64,000 nucleotides of DNA from Allorhizobium ampelinum S4 (GTDB lineage Bacteria; Pseudomonadota; Alphaproteobacteria; Rhizobiales; Rhizobiaceae), in the NCBI RefSeq assembly GCF_000016285.1, contig NC_011988.1, positions 248,001 to 312,000 of the forward strand, in the 5' to 3' direction. This document shows positions 9,801 to 17,182 of this stretch, in pieces. The notes beneath the pieces are model-generated. The model saw nothing but the letters and a program-made list of their open reading frames with translations, searched no databases and was not told the origin of the DNA. Both the position numbers and the translations under genes were made by a program. Every line of letters starts with the position of its first letter. Position 1 is the stretch's first letter.

Positions 9801-12468
9801 CTTGGTCCTCTCGCCCTCGGCTGGTACCCTTGCAGCAGGCACGGTGGGTGCTGCCTACAGCCAAACCGTCGCAGTATCCGGTGGCGCAGAGCCGTATGAC
9901 TACGAATTCCTGTCGGGATCTTTGCCAGCTGGCCTGTCCATAACGTCAAGCGGTGGCGCCTCTGCCAGGATTCTTTCCGGCACGCCGTCGGCTGCCGGAA
10001 CGAGTAACTTCACGGTTAAAGTTACCGATGCATATGGTGCAACGGTCACGGCATCTTATTCCATCACCATCAATGCAGCAGCGCCGATCGCCAACGCGCT
10101 GACGGCAACGGTGACGGCAAACTCTTCGGATAACGTTCTGGCCCCCTCCATTACCGGCGGTGCTGCAACGGCGGTCACCATTGCCTCCTCGCCAAGCCAT
10201 GGGGCAGCAACGGTATCCGGCACCAATTTTATCTATACGCCGACGGCTGGCTATTCCGGCGCCGACAGTTTTACCTACACCGCCACCAATTCCACGGGAA
10301 CATCCTCACCAGCCACGGTGACCATAACGGTGACGGCCCCGGCCTTCACCCTGTCACCAGCCTCCGGCACTTTGACAGCGGCAACTGTTGGAACTGCCTA
10401 TAGCGAGACGGTCACCGCTTCGGGCGGAACATCGCCCTATACCTATGCTGTTACCTCAGGGACGCTTCCTGCTGGCATGAGCCTCAGCACATCGACCGGG
10501 GCGATTTCCGGCACACCAACGACAGCTGCCAACACCAGCTTCACCATCACCGCCACCGATGCCAACGGCGCCTCGGGATCGGCAAGCTATTCGCTTGCCG
10601 TCACGGAGCCATCGGTAACGCTTACTCTTTCTCCGTCGTCAGGGGCTCTCACCACAGCAACGGTGGGCACTGCCTATAGCCAGTCCGTGACGACAACGAG
10701 TGGTACCGCTCCTTATACCTACGCTGGAACCGGCCTGCCGGATGGCCTTGTCCTCGATACGAGTACCGGAACCATCAGCGGAACGCCGACGACGGCTGGA
10801 AGCTATGCTATCGCGGTGACGGTCACCGATAGTGCGTCACCCGCCAATCATGGCTCGGGCAACTATACGCTGACGGTGAACGCCGCCGCGTCCATCGCGT
10901 TCTCGCCAGCTGGTGGAGCGCTAAAAGAAGCTATGGCGGGCGAGGCTTATAGCCAGCAGATATCTGCAACAGGGGGAACAGGATCGCTGATCTACAGCCT
11001 TTCCTCTGGAAGCCTGCCGAAAGGCATGGTGCTGAATATCTCGACCGGTGCGCTCAATGGACCGCTCGATGCGGGTACGGAAGGCGATTATTCCTTTGCC
11101 ATCCAGGCCCGTGACAGCAATGGTACGACTGGCACTGCAAGCTATACCGTCAAAGTGACCACGCGCGCGGTGACCGTGGCGGATCATGTGGTCGACGTTC
11201 CCGCAGGCGCCACGCCGAATAATGTCTATCTCAACAAAGACGCTACCGGAGGTCCGTTTACCGAGGCCGATATTGTCTCCGTCGAGCCACCCGAGGCAGG
11301 GACGGCAACCCTTATTCAAGGTGAGCTTGCAGCCGTCTCGTCAGCTTCACCTGTCGGCTGGTATTTGAAATTCACTCCGAATCCGGCCTATTCGGGACAG
11401 GCCCGTATCGCCTATCGCCTTGGCAGTTCGCTTGGAAATTCCAACACGGGCACCGTCATCTACAACATCAACTATAATGCAGAGCAAGTCGCGACGGATA
11501 TCGACAACCTCGTACACAGCTTTGTTCAGACCCGTCAAAACATGATCTCCTCCGCGATCAAAGTGCCCGGTCTGATGGAACGAGGCCGGATGGCCAGGGC
11601 GACGACCCCGGTGACAACCAGGATGTCTCCGTCTACGCAAGGAATGACGTTCGGTTTTTCCACCAGTCTTGCACAGATGGAATCGGCCCGTGACAGTGCC
11701 GACGGCGTTGCTGGCGGCTATTCCTCGCCATTCAACATCTGGATTGATGGTGCCGTTCTGGCTCATAACGACAAGGACACCAATGGCAGCAAGTGGGGCA
11801 GCTTTGCCATGATCAACATGGGGGCCGACTATCTGCTAACCGACAAGGCGCTGCTGGGTCTTTCGTTTCACTACGACCGGATGACAGACCCGACGGATGA
11901 GGATGCGATGCTGACCGGCAATGGCTGGCTGGCTGGCCCCTATACCTCTTTCGAAGTCACCAAAGGCGTGTTCTGGGATGCGAGCCTGCTGTATGGCGGG
12001 TCCTCAAACACCATCGATACCCAGCTCTGGGACGGCAATTTCGATACCCAGCGCTGGATGTTGGATACGTCCATCAAGGGAAAATGGTCTTTGGACGAAG
12101 CGACCGTGGTGACGCCGAAGCTAAGAGCGGTTTATTTTTCCGAAACCGTCGATGATTACGCCGTGAAAAACAGCTCGGGCGACACGATCGATCTCGACGG
12201 GTTTACCTCGGAGCAGTTCAGGGTGAGCCTCGGCGCTGAAATTGCCCGTTCCTTTACACTTGCAAGCGGCTCAACCATGACGCCAAAACTTGGTATCACC
12301 ACCGGCTTTTCTGGCCTCGACGGGTCCGGTTTGTTCGGATCGGTCACGGCTGGCGCGTCACTGCAAACCACTGAGGCTTGGGCGATTGAAGGCAGCCTTC
12401 TATTCAACATCGAAGGCGAGGGCGAAAAATCGGTCGGTGCGAAGGTTGGATTGTCGCGGAAGTTTTGA
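6829..12468 (+). CDS. large autotransporter adhesin-like protein with Ig/FN3-type repeats
   Basis: 1879 residues. The N terminus has an extended signal sequence (basic region, then hydrophobic core about residues 34-50, cleavage near ANA-AL at 54). Residues ~55-178 form a unique domain. Then come FN3-like modules starting at about 180, 361, 542 and 812; putative-Ig (He_PIG-like, ending SGTPTTAG...) modules at about 270, 451, 721, 992, 1173, 1263 and 1354; and cadherin/Big-like modules (TPTAGYSGSDSFTYTATN) at about 634, 904 and 1085, with a degenerate one at about 1446. A linker follows, then a C-terminal autotransporter beta-barrel from about 1605, ending in Phe (GLSRKF), the usual outer-membrane signature. 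Expected role: surface-exposed fibre for adhesion. DNA of some modules is nearly identical, suggesting recent duplication. Bases ~7150-7330 are AT-richer than the rest. Confidence 0.92.
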   Translation: MQFGKSFRVAHVLADPKTLAWTRLKRSAGAAFRAFIGVLTILITGLSFATTANAALSASCSQVNSDFSSPRYLTNTDNFSPDYQNLTAGEYISWSFSTTGTAAGGTSSAIVIYSDNYNNLLVNESNLGGNINKSGNFTASASVDNLQMILDVTQDNSASPSNYNTLTFSAACYASAPTSPGAPTIGTATPGNSQATVSFTAPASDGGAAITSYTVTASPGGATATGSASPITVTGLTNGTAYTFTVTATNSVGTGTASAATSAVTPTVPTFTFSPASGALTAATVGTAYSQTVTASGGTSPYTYAVSSGTLPAGMSLNTSTGEISGTPSSVESASFTISATDANSATSSASYSLAVAAGLPGAPTIGSATAGNGQATVSFTAPVSNGGAAITSYTVTASPGGATATGSASPINVTGLANGTAYTFTVTATNSVGTGAASAATSSVTPTAPTFTFSPASGALTAATVGTAYSETVTVSGGTSPYTYAVTSGTLPAGMSLNTSTGAISGTPTTAGSASFTITATDANSATGSANYSLAVAADVPGAPTIGTASAGDSQATVSFTAPASDGGASITSYTVTASPGGATGTGSASPITVTGLTNGTAYTFTVTATNSAGTGTASTASNSVTPGASLQAPIANAVSDTVSANSSNNPITLNMTGGAASSVAIATAASHGTASASGTSITYTPTAGYSGSDSFTYTATNATGTSSPATVTITVTAPAFTLSPASGTLTAATVGTAYSETVTVSGGTSPYTYAVTSGTLPAGMSLNTTTGAISGTPTTAANTSFTITATDANSATGSASYSLAVAADVPGAPTIGTASAGDSQATVSFTAPASDGGASITSYTVTASPGGATGTGSASPITVTGLTNGTAYTFTVTATNSAGTGTVSVASNSVTPSAVLQAPVVNAVSETVAANSSANVITLNMTGGTASSVAVASVASHGTATASGTSITYTPTTGYSGSDSFTYTATNATGTSSPATVTITVTAPTLVLSPSAGTLAAGTVGAAYSQTVAVSGGAEPYDYEFLSGSLPAGLSITSSGGASARILSGTPSAAGTSNFTVKVTDAYGATVTASYSITINAAAPIANALTATVTANSSDNVLAPSITGGAATAVTIASSPSHGAATVSGTNFIYTPTAGYSGADSFTYTATNSTGTSSPATVTITVTAPAFTLSPASGTLTAATVGTAYSETVTASGGTSPYTYAVTSGTLPAGMSLSTSTGAISGTPTTAANTSFTITATDANGASGSASYSLAVTEPSVTLTLSPSSGALTTATVGTAYSQSVTTTSGTAPYTYAGTGLPDGLVLDTSTGTISGTPTTAGSYAIAVTVTDSASPANHGSGNYTLTVNAAASIAFSPAGGALKEAMAGEAYSQQISATGGTGSLIYSLSSGSLPKGMVLNISTGALNGPLDAGTEGDYSFAIQARDSNGTTGTASYTVKVTTRAVTVADHVVDVPAGATPNNVYLNKDATGGPFTEADIVSVEPPEAGTATLIQGELAAVSSASPVGWYLKFTPNPAYSGQARIAYRLGSSLGNSNTGTVIYNINYNAEQVATDIDNLVHSFVQTRQNMISSAIKVPGLMERGRMARATTPVTTRMSPSTQGMTFGFSTSLAQMESARDSADGVAGGYSSPFNIWIDGAVLAHNDKDTNGSKWGSFAMINMGADYLLTDKALLGLSFHYDRMTDPTDEDAMLTGNGWLAGPYTSFEVTKGVFWDASLLYGGSSNTIDTQLWDGNFDTQRWMLDTSIKGKWSLDEATVVTPKLRAVYFSETVDDYAVKNSSGDTIDLDGFTSEQFRVSLGAEIARSFTLASGSTMTPKLGITTGFSGLDGSGLFGSVTAGASLQTTEAWAIEGSLLFNIEGEGEKSVGAKVGLSRKF
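8203..9801 (+). repeat. tandem ~810-bp coding repeat inside the autotransporter gene
   Basis: A module series is present twice with an offset of exactly 810 bases. The stretch from about 8217 to 8330 reappears at about 9027 to 9140 with no difference I can see, and the FN3-plus-Big stretch from 8452 to about 8988 is closely matched at 9262 to 9801. The offset is a multiple of three, so expansion or contraction would keep the frame. This is expected to be a recombination-prone, length-variable region. Confidence 0.85.
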
Positions 12469-12884
12469 CGCTAGTCGGAGAGGCAGAATTGTGAGCTGAG
12501 TCTGGCTGCGGATGGTCAGCCTCGGTTCACTATATGCTCTCTGGTCTGTTTTGAAACAGCACCGGTTTGCCGGGTCAGGCATTAATTTACAGGCCGTAGA
12601 GAGCTGTTATTTGGCTGGCTCTGTGATCCTCTGAGATGACAGATGGGTGTCAGCACTTTTTACTAGAGTCCGTCAGGTTCAGATTGAACAAGACAGACTT
12701 TAGCCTCTCTTGTTTTCGTTTGTCTTTTCGGGAAAACCAGATTCCACTTCCTAAGGCAAACTCAAGGGAGTTGAGGTGAACTGACGGAGGTCAGCCATTC
12801 GCAGTAATGATAACTTTGAGTTGATTATTTTTGAAATATTCTTCTTATGGATGTAATTTATTGGCAATTGAGGAGGAAAGCGCC
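12469..12884. other. intergenic region with repeat element and likely lodA-type gene promoter
   Basis: This 416-bp gap follows the autotransporter. It holds a copy of the double-palindrome repeat (12663-12763, listed separately), a small hairpin CTGTTT-TG-AAACAG at 12546-12559, and a short inverted repeat CTGAC-GGAG-GTCAG at 12781-12794. The last ~90 bases are AT-rich and probably hold the promoter of the oxidase gene. No small gene could be supported. Confidence 0.5.
12663..12763 (-). repeat. double-palindrome intergenic repeat, copy A
   Basis: Read on the minus strand, this begins GAGTTTGCCTTAGGAA, passes through AAAGACAAACGAAAACAA, and ends with an imperfect hairpin (GTCCGTCAGGTTCA facing TGAACAAGACAGAC on the plus strand, three mismatches). 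The same order of blocks occurs at 51838-51892, and parts occur at 57197-57263 and 63505-63560. Confidence 0.75.
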
Positions 12885-14903
12885 ATGGATCACATGAAAG
12901 CATCTACGGAGAGTACTGCGCCAAATGGCACAGACACGGTCATCGTGCGCGCCGCAATCCATCCAGCCATCGGCATTGCCCGTATTGGTGATGCCAAAAC
13001 CGAATATTTCATCGGTCCCGAAGTCACCGATGCGCCGCCTGAAAATGCACCGCCGCCATCATTTTACCGAGACAAGACGGGCGCCATCAAGCGGCAGGCC
13101 GCTCGGTTCCGTATCTATGGCTATAATGCTGCCGGCGACGTCGTGAGCGAACTGACCAGCGACAATGCCGATATCCATTGGACCGTGCATGTCGCCAATC
13201 GCAAAGCGCAATGGTACCAGTTCCAGTATGCTCTGGATATTCCAGAGGCAATCAATGCGCCTGACAATGCCTTTCCCCTGCGTAATCCCAAAGTCATGGA
13301 TCGTTCGACACTCGCCATTGATCCCGGCCCCCGCAGTATTTCAGGCCGCGGTGTGTCTGGCCCGGCCTATGCTTTCGACACTGGCACCTTCAAGGCGGCA
13401 GCTGCCGAGCCGGTTGTCGTACCGCTGGGTGAACTCCAGACAGATGCAGGAGGGCGGCTGATCTTCCTGGGCGGGCATGGTAAATCGGCCTCGCCAACCA
13501 ATGCCCCGGTTTATGACCCGGATAACCCGCCAAGCTTTAACAATGCCAATGATTGGTATGACGATACGTCCGACGGCCCTGTGATGGCGGAGATTTCCAT
13601 CAATGGTCAATCGATCCCTGTGGAATCGGCCTGGGTGGTGGTCGCACCGCCGAATTACGCGCCCGATATCATCAGCTGGCGCACGATGTATGATCTGATG
13701 TGCGATGTGTCGGTTCAGGCGGGCTGGATGCCGATGCCGCGTGAACCGTCCTTCTCGACGGACATCCTGCCGATATTGCAGCGTCTCAGCAATCTGCAAT
13801 GGGTCAATAAGGGCTTTGCCGCTTATTTCGGCAAAGGCTGCCCGCTGGATTTCAATAATCCTGATCTGCTTGCCAAGCTGTCGCAGAAACCGGCAGGATT
13901 GAGGGAGGGCGATGACCCCTACGGCGAGTTGCGCCGCACGCTTTTCAACGGCTTCCGCCCGTCCGCGCCTATTGTGGCCGAGCCTGTGCAATGGTCGCAT
14001 GTGCAGCCTTGGATCTATGGCGACGCCTTCGGCAGTTTCTCGGAAACTGGCCCCGGCAACATGCTGACTATGACGGGACTGCAAGAAGCCATTCTGCGCA
14101 AATGGGTGGAAGGCAGCTTCATTGACGATTGGCCGGAGGCAATAAAGCCGGTCTCGAAGATTGAAGAGGTCCCTCTTCCGGGGCAACCGCATATGCTGGA
14201 TAAGGCCGCCTTGCATTATTGCCTCTCCGATACATTCCACCCGGGCTGCGAGATGACCTGGCCAATGCGCCACGCCAGCCTGTATTCTGCGCCCTTCCGC
14301 ATCCGTCTGCGTCCAGCCGGTACTCCGGAGCCGGATTATGGAACGACCATGACGCCCATTCTGGTGGAAAAGGTCGGCGGGCCGCTCTACGATCAGCCGC
14401 CGGGCGGCATTACCCGGTGGATGGCAATCCCCTGGCAGGGCGATACGGCTTTCTGCCGCTCGGGCTATGATCCTGAATTTGATCCTTATTTGCCAACGTT
14501 CTGGGCGGCGCGCGTACCCAATCAGGTGTTGAGCGAGGAGGATTACAACAAGGTCATCGATGAAACTTTGCCGCGCGCGGAGCGTATTGCGGCCTATAGC
14601 CGCCGTGTCAACTGGCTGCGTGCGATCATGAACCACGATACAGCGCAGGTCATGATGGATATGATCGCTGAATTCGGGCAGCTTGGCATTGTCGAGGCAC
14701 GGCCGGGCGTCAAGGGTGATCCTGATTTTCCTGAATATATCTATGTCGAGACATTGGCCGCCAGCAAACTCAAGCGTGCAGCCGATCATGCGGTTCGCTT
14801 GCTTGCAGAGACACCGCAGCCGCTGACCAAGCTGGAGAAGGCCGGTTGGGCAAGCCGCGAGCAACTCGAAGCATTTCGAGCTGTGCGTGTTCAAAAGCGT
14901 TAA
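12885..14903 (+). CDS. LodA/GoxA-type CTQ-dependent amino-acid oxidase
   Basis: 672 residues from ATG 12885, chosen because AGGAGG lies eight bases upstream. The sequence follows the LodA (L-lysine 6-oxidase)/GoxA (glycine oxidase) quinoprotein family: early motif IHPAIGIARIGDAKTEYFIGPE, central WVVVAPPNYAPD, then PGCEMTWPMRH and RWMAIPWQGDTAFCRSGYD. The last two supply Cys455 and Trp517, which match the residues that form cysteine tryptophylquinone in LodA (C516/W581, similar spacing). The family oxidatively deaminates amino acids with O2, releasing ammonia and H2O2, and is often exported without a classical signal. None is seen here. It overlaps the flavoprotein gene by 17 bases. Whether the substrate is lysine, glycine or another amine cannot be read from sequence. 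Confidence 0.9.
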   Translation: MDHMKASTESTAPNGTDTVIVRAAIHPAIGIARIGDAKTEYFIGPEVTDAPPENAPPPSFYRDKTGAIKRQAARFRIYGYNAAGDVVSELTSDNADIHWTVHVANRKAQWYQFQYALDIPEAINAPDNAFPLRNPKVMDRSTLAIDPGPRSISGRGVSGPAYAFDTGTFKAAAAEPVVVPLGELQTDAGGRLIFLGGHGKSASPTNAPVYDPDNPPSFNNANDWYDDTSDGPVMAEISINGQSIPVESAWVVVAPPNYAPDIISWRTMYDLMCDVSVQAGWMPMPREPSFSTDILPILQRLSNLQWVNKGFAAYFGKGCPLDFNNPDLLAKLSQKPAGLREGDDPYGELRRTLFNGFRPSAPIVAEPVQWSHVQPWIYGDAFGSFSETGPGNMLTMTGLQEAILRKWVEGSFIDDWPEAIKPVSKIEEVPLPGQPHMLDKAALHYCLSDTFHPGCEMTWPMRHASLYSAPFRIRLRPAGTPEPDYGTTMTPILVEKVGGPLYDQPPGGITRWMAIPWQGDTAFCRSGYDPEFDPYLPTFWAARVPNQVLSEEDYNKVIDETLPRAERIAAYSRRVNWLRAIMNHDTAQVMMDMIAEFGQLGIVEARPGVKGDPDFPEYIYVETLAASKLKRAADHAVRLLAETPQPLTKLEKAGWASREQLEAFRAVRVQKR

Positions 14904-16044
14904 AGACCAGACTCTCACAGCCTCGCCGCAGGGCGACGGGGCTGTGTTTGACGTCGTTGTGGCAGGGGCGGGACCGGCAGGGGCCATTGCCGCCCGTCAC
15001 CTCGCCCGAGCGGGCCGATCCGTGGTCATGCTCGACCGGCTGCGTTCTCATGCGCCCCGTCTGGGCGAAACATTGCCGGGGGCTGCGCAAAGGCTTTTGG
15101 TTCAGCAGGGGCTTGCAGATCTTGCCGTGCCGGGGCCGCAGCATGCACGGGTTGGCGGTGGGCTGACGGTCTGGGGCGATGAGCACGTGGTGGCAAGCGA
15201 CGCTTTGCGTGATCCTTACGGGTCTGGACTGCGCCTGGACCGCGCCCAATTCGACGCCGATCTTCGGCAGGCGAGCCTTGAAGCCAGTTGCTTCTGGTGG
15301 AAGGTGAATGTCAGCGGCGTTAAAAGGCAAGACGGGTTGTGGGTGATCGGGCTGGATGACGGCCGCATCCTCCGCGCTTCCTATATTATCGATGCGACGG
15401 GGCGCTCGGCGCGGATTGTCCGCCTGCTGGGTGTTGCGCAGCACCGCGGTACGGCGCTGGTCTCGCTGTATCAAGTCGCAAAGCCTCAGAAAAATGCTGA
15501 TCTGGAGCGGACGCTGATTGAGGCCACGCCGGATGGCTGGATCTATGCGGGCCGACTTGCCGATGGCTTTTGGGCCGTTGGCTATCACACGTCGCCCCAG
15601 CAGGCTGTGCGGCTGCGGCGATCTCCCGATTACCGGGCTGCACTTTTCACCGAAGCGCCTCATCTGACCTCATGCCTTGGCGCGTTGGAATGGGCGGGGC
15701 CGGTCTTTGCCCGTGATGCCCGTAGTCTTAACGCCATCACCCCATGCGGTGAAGGTTGGTATGCTGTCGGGGATGCGGCATTGGCCTTTGATCCGATTGC
15801 AGGTCAAGGCCTGTTCAATGCCCTGCGCACTGGAATAGCCGCCGCCGAGGGCATTCTTGCTTCTCCAGCGTCTGGCTTGTCATCTTATGCCGAGGAACTA
15901 GCGCGTGTTCGCGCAATCTATAACACCCGGCGGCAAAGCCTCTATCGCTCCGAAAGCCGTTGGCTGGATCGTGATTTCTGGAAAATGCAGCAAGATCAGG
16001 TGGCTGTACCCGTTGATGTGGGTCGCCAACTTGCCGCCATATGA
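14887..16044 (+). CDS. LodB/GoxB-like FAD-dependent oxidoreductase (CTQ maturation partner)
   Basis: 385 residues from GTG 14887, inside the end of the oxidase gene; a GTG at 14943 is an alternative start. The N-terminal dinucleotide fold has GAGPAG at residues 27-32, and the second FAD motif GDAALAFDPIAGQGLFNALRTG lies near 295-316, as in tryptophan-halogenase/geranylgeranyl-reductase-like flavoproteins. In Marinomonas, LodB is needed for tryptophylquinone formation in LodA, and lodA-like genes are generally paired with such a flavoprotein. The overlap with the oxidase gene implies coupled translation, and the cytoplasmic location fits maturation before export. A free-standing substrate oxidation role cannot be excluded. 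Confidence 0.88.
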   Translation: MFKSVKDQTLTASPQGDGAVFDVVVAGAGPAGAIAARHLARAGRSVVMLDRLRSHAPRLGETLPGAAQRLLVQQGLADLAVPGPQHARVGGGLTVWGDEHVVASDALRDPYGSGLRLDRAQFDADLRQASLEASCFWWKVNVSGVKRQDGLWVIGLDDGRILRASYIIDATGRSARIVRLLGVAQHRGTALVSLYQVAKPQKNADLERTLIEATPDGWIYAGRLADGFWAVGYHTSPQQAVRLRRSPDYRAALFTEAPHLTSCLGALEWAGPVFARDARSLNAITPCGEGWYAVGDAALAFDPIAGQGLFNALRTGIAAAEGILASPASGLSSYAEELARVRAIYNTRRQSLYRSESRWLDRDFWKMQQDQVAVPVDVGRQLAAI

Positions 16045-16062
16045 GGGCCGGAAAGCGGGGTC

Positions 16063-16431
16063 TCACTCCGCTTGAGACTTTGCAATCTGTTTGGGCGGCA
16101 CATTTCCATTTCTCTCGACCCGATCACGGTGAAGGGCCGCACGGGCCAGCATCATCAGCGTCACTGGCGTTGTGACCGTGACGAGAATGCCGATCAGAAT
16201 TTCATGGATCGCTAAGCGCGACGATGCCACTGAAAAAAAGATCATCGATCCAAGCATGATCCCGCCAACGCCCCAGCTGGTTCCAAGCGTGGGCGCGTGG
16301 ATGCGTTCATAGAATGTTGGCAGGCGCAGAAATCCGATGGCGCCAATCAGCGCCAGCGTTGCGCCAGCCAGCAGGAAAAAGGCTACGCATATGGCGGCCC
16401 AAACGGGAATATCTGTTGCGGAATAGATCAT
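16063..16431 (-). CDS. phaG: monovalent cation/H+ antiporter subunit G
   Basis: 122 residues, start ATG 16431 overlapping the subunit F stop (ATGA). Three hydrophobic helices and the family signature IGAIGFLRLPTFYERIHAPTLGTSWGVGGIML identify MnhG/MrpG/PhaG. It is the last gene of the operon and a small integral subunit needed for assembly or activity of the multi-subunit Na+/K+:H+ antiporter. The C-terminal ~20 residues are polar. It ends 19 bases from the convergent LodB-like gene with no clear terminator between them. Confidence 0.93.
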   Translation of the reverse strand: MIYSATDIPVWAAICVAFFLLAGATLALIGAIGFLRLPTFYERIHAPTLGTSWGVGGIMLGSMIFFSVASSRLAIHEILIGILVTVTTPVTLMMLARAALHRDRVERNGNVPPKQIAKSQAE

Positions 16432-16709
16432 TCGATCACCTCCCCACGCATCAGAAATTTACCCAGGGCAACGGAGGCGACAAATCCCAACATACCGATC
16501 ACCAGGGCGGCTTCAAAATAAATTTGCCGGCCCGTGCCGACACCGAAAGTCACCAGCAGCAACATGGCATTGATGTAGAACGTATCAAGGCCGATGATCC
16601 GGTCCTGAGCGCGGGGTCCGATGAACATTCGCACTGACACGATGGCCATGGAGGCCACGAGCATCAATTGGGCGAGCGAGACAGCGCTGAAGAGAATAAT
16701 TGCGCTCAT
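16428..16709 (-). CDS. phaF: monovalent cation/H+ antiporter subunit F
   Basis: 93 residues, the usual size for MnhF/MrpF/PhaF, with three membrane segments and the conserved GPRAQDRIIGLDTFYINAM loop after helix 1. It starts at ATG 16709 in an ATGA overlap with subunit E and ends in an ATGA overlap with subunit G. A small integral-membrane subunit of the antiporter complex. Confidence 0.93.
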   Translation of the reverse strand: MSAIILFSAVSLAQLMLVASMAIVSVRMFIGPRAQDRIIGLDTFYINAMLLLVTFGVGTGRQIYFEAALVIGMLGFVASVALGKFLMRGEVIE

Positions 16710-17182
16710 GCGAATATCTCCAATAGCAGTTTTTCGTAGCGGTTCTTGATCGTATCGCGCCAGATGGTTTCGTCTTTGATATCGAGCACATGAAGAAGCA
16801 CGGAATTGTCGTTGGAATCATATTCAAGCCAGGCCGAACCCGGGGTGCTTGTCAGGATGACCGCCAGCACAGCCAGTGCGAACTGGCTTTTGATCTCCAG
16901 TTGAATAATGACAAATCCCGGATCATGCTGTCGCGACCCGCTCCTGATGATGATAGCGGCGACGGCAATGTTTGACTTGGCAATGTCATAAAGCACGACA
17001 AGAAACAGCTTGGGGAGAAGATACCATTTTTTCAGGTGCGGCTTTTCAGGACGCAGCGACGCCATGGCCCAGCCTGCGAAGACAGCGACGAATATGCCCA
17101 GGATCAAATGGCCAAGGGTAAAACCATTCAGCAGCAGCCACATGACAACAAGTGACAGGGTGAGAACCGGATAGGGCAACAT
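16706..17182 (-). CDS. phaE: monovalent cation/H+ antiporter subunit E
   Basis: 158 residues from ATG 17182, which shares its A with the TAA of subunit D; longer in-frame starts lie inside phaD and are not credible. The PxLTLSLVVMWLLLNGFTLGHLILG beginning, two N-terminal helices, and the LVVLYDIAKSNIAVA and LTSTPGSAWLEYD segments are characteristic of MnhE/MrpE/PhaE. It is part of the membrane antiporter and needed for complex stability in studied homologues. Confidence 0.92.
   Translation of the reverse strand: MLPYPVLTLSLVVMWLLLNGFTLGHLILGIFVAVFAGWAMASLRPEKPHLKKWYLLPKLFLVVLYDIAKSNIAVAAIIIRSGSRQHDPGFVIIQLEIKSQFALAVLAVILTSTPGSAWLEYDSNDNSVLLHVLDIKDETIWRDTIKNRYEKLLLEIFA

Noticed and set aside
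7366..11165. Periodic repeats in the autotransporter considered as CRISPR or satellite DNA
   Set aside because: Repeat length (~270 and ~810 bases), continuous reading frame and Ig/FN3 sequence pattern show coding modules, not spacers.
13341..14987. Long minus-strand open frame (about 548 codons) across the oxidase gene
   Set aside because: It is antisense to the LodA-like gene, which has the expected motifs. Its residues are rich in Arg/His/Ile as in shadow frames and match no family.
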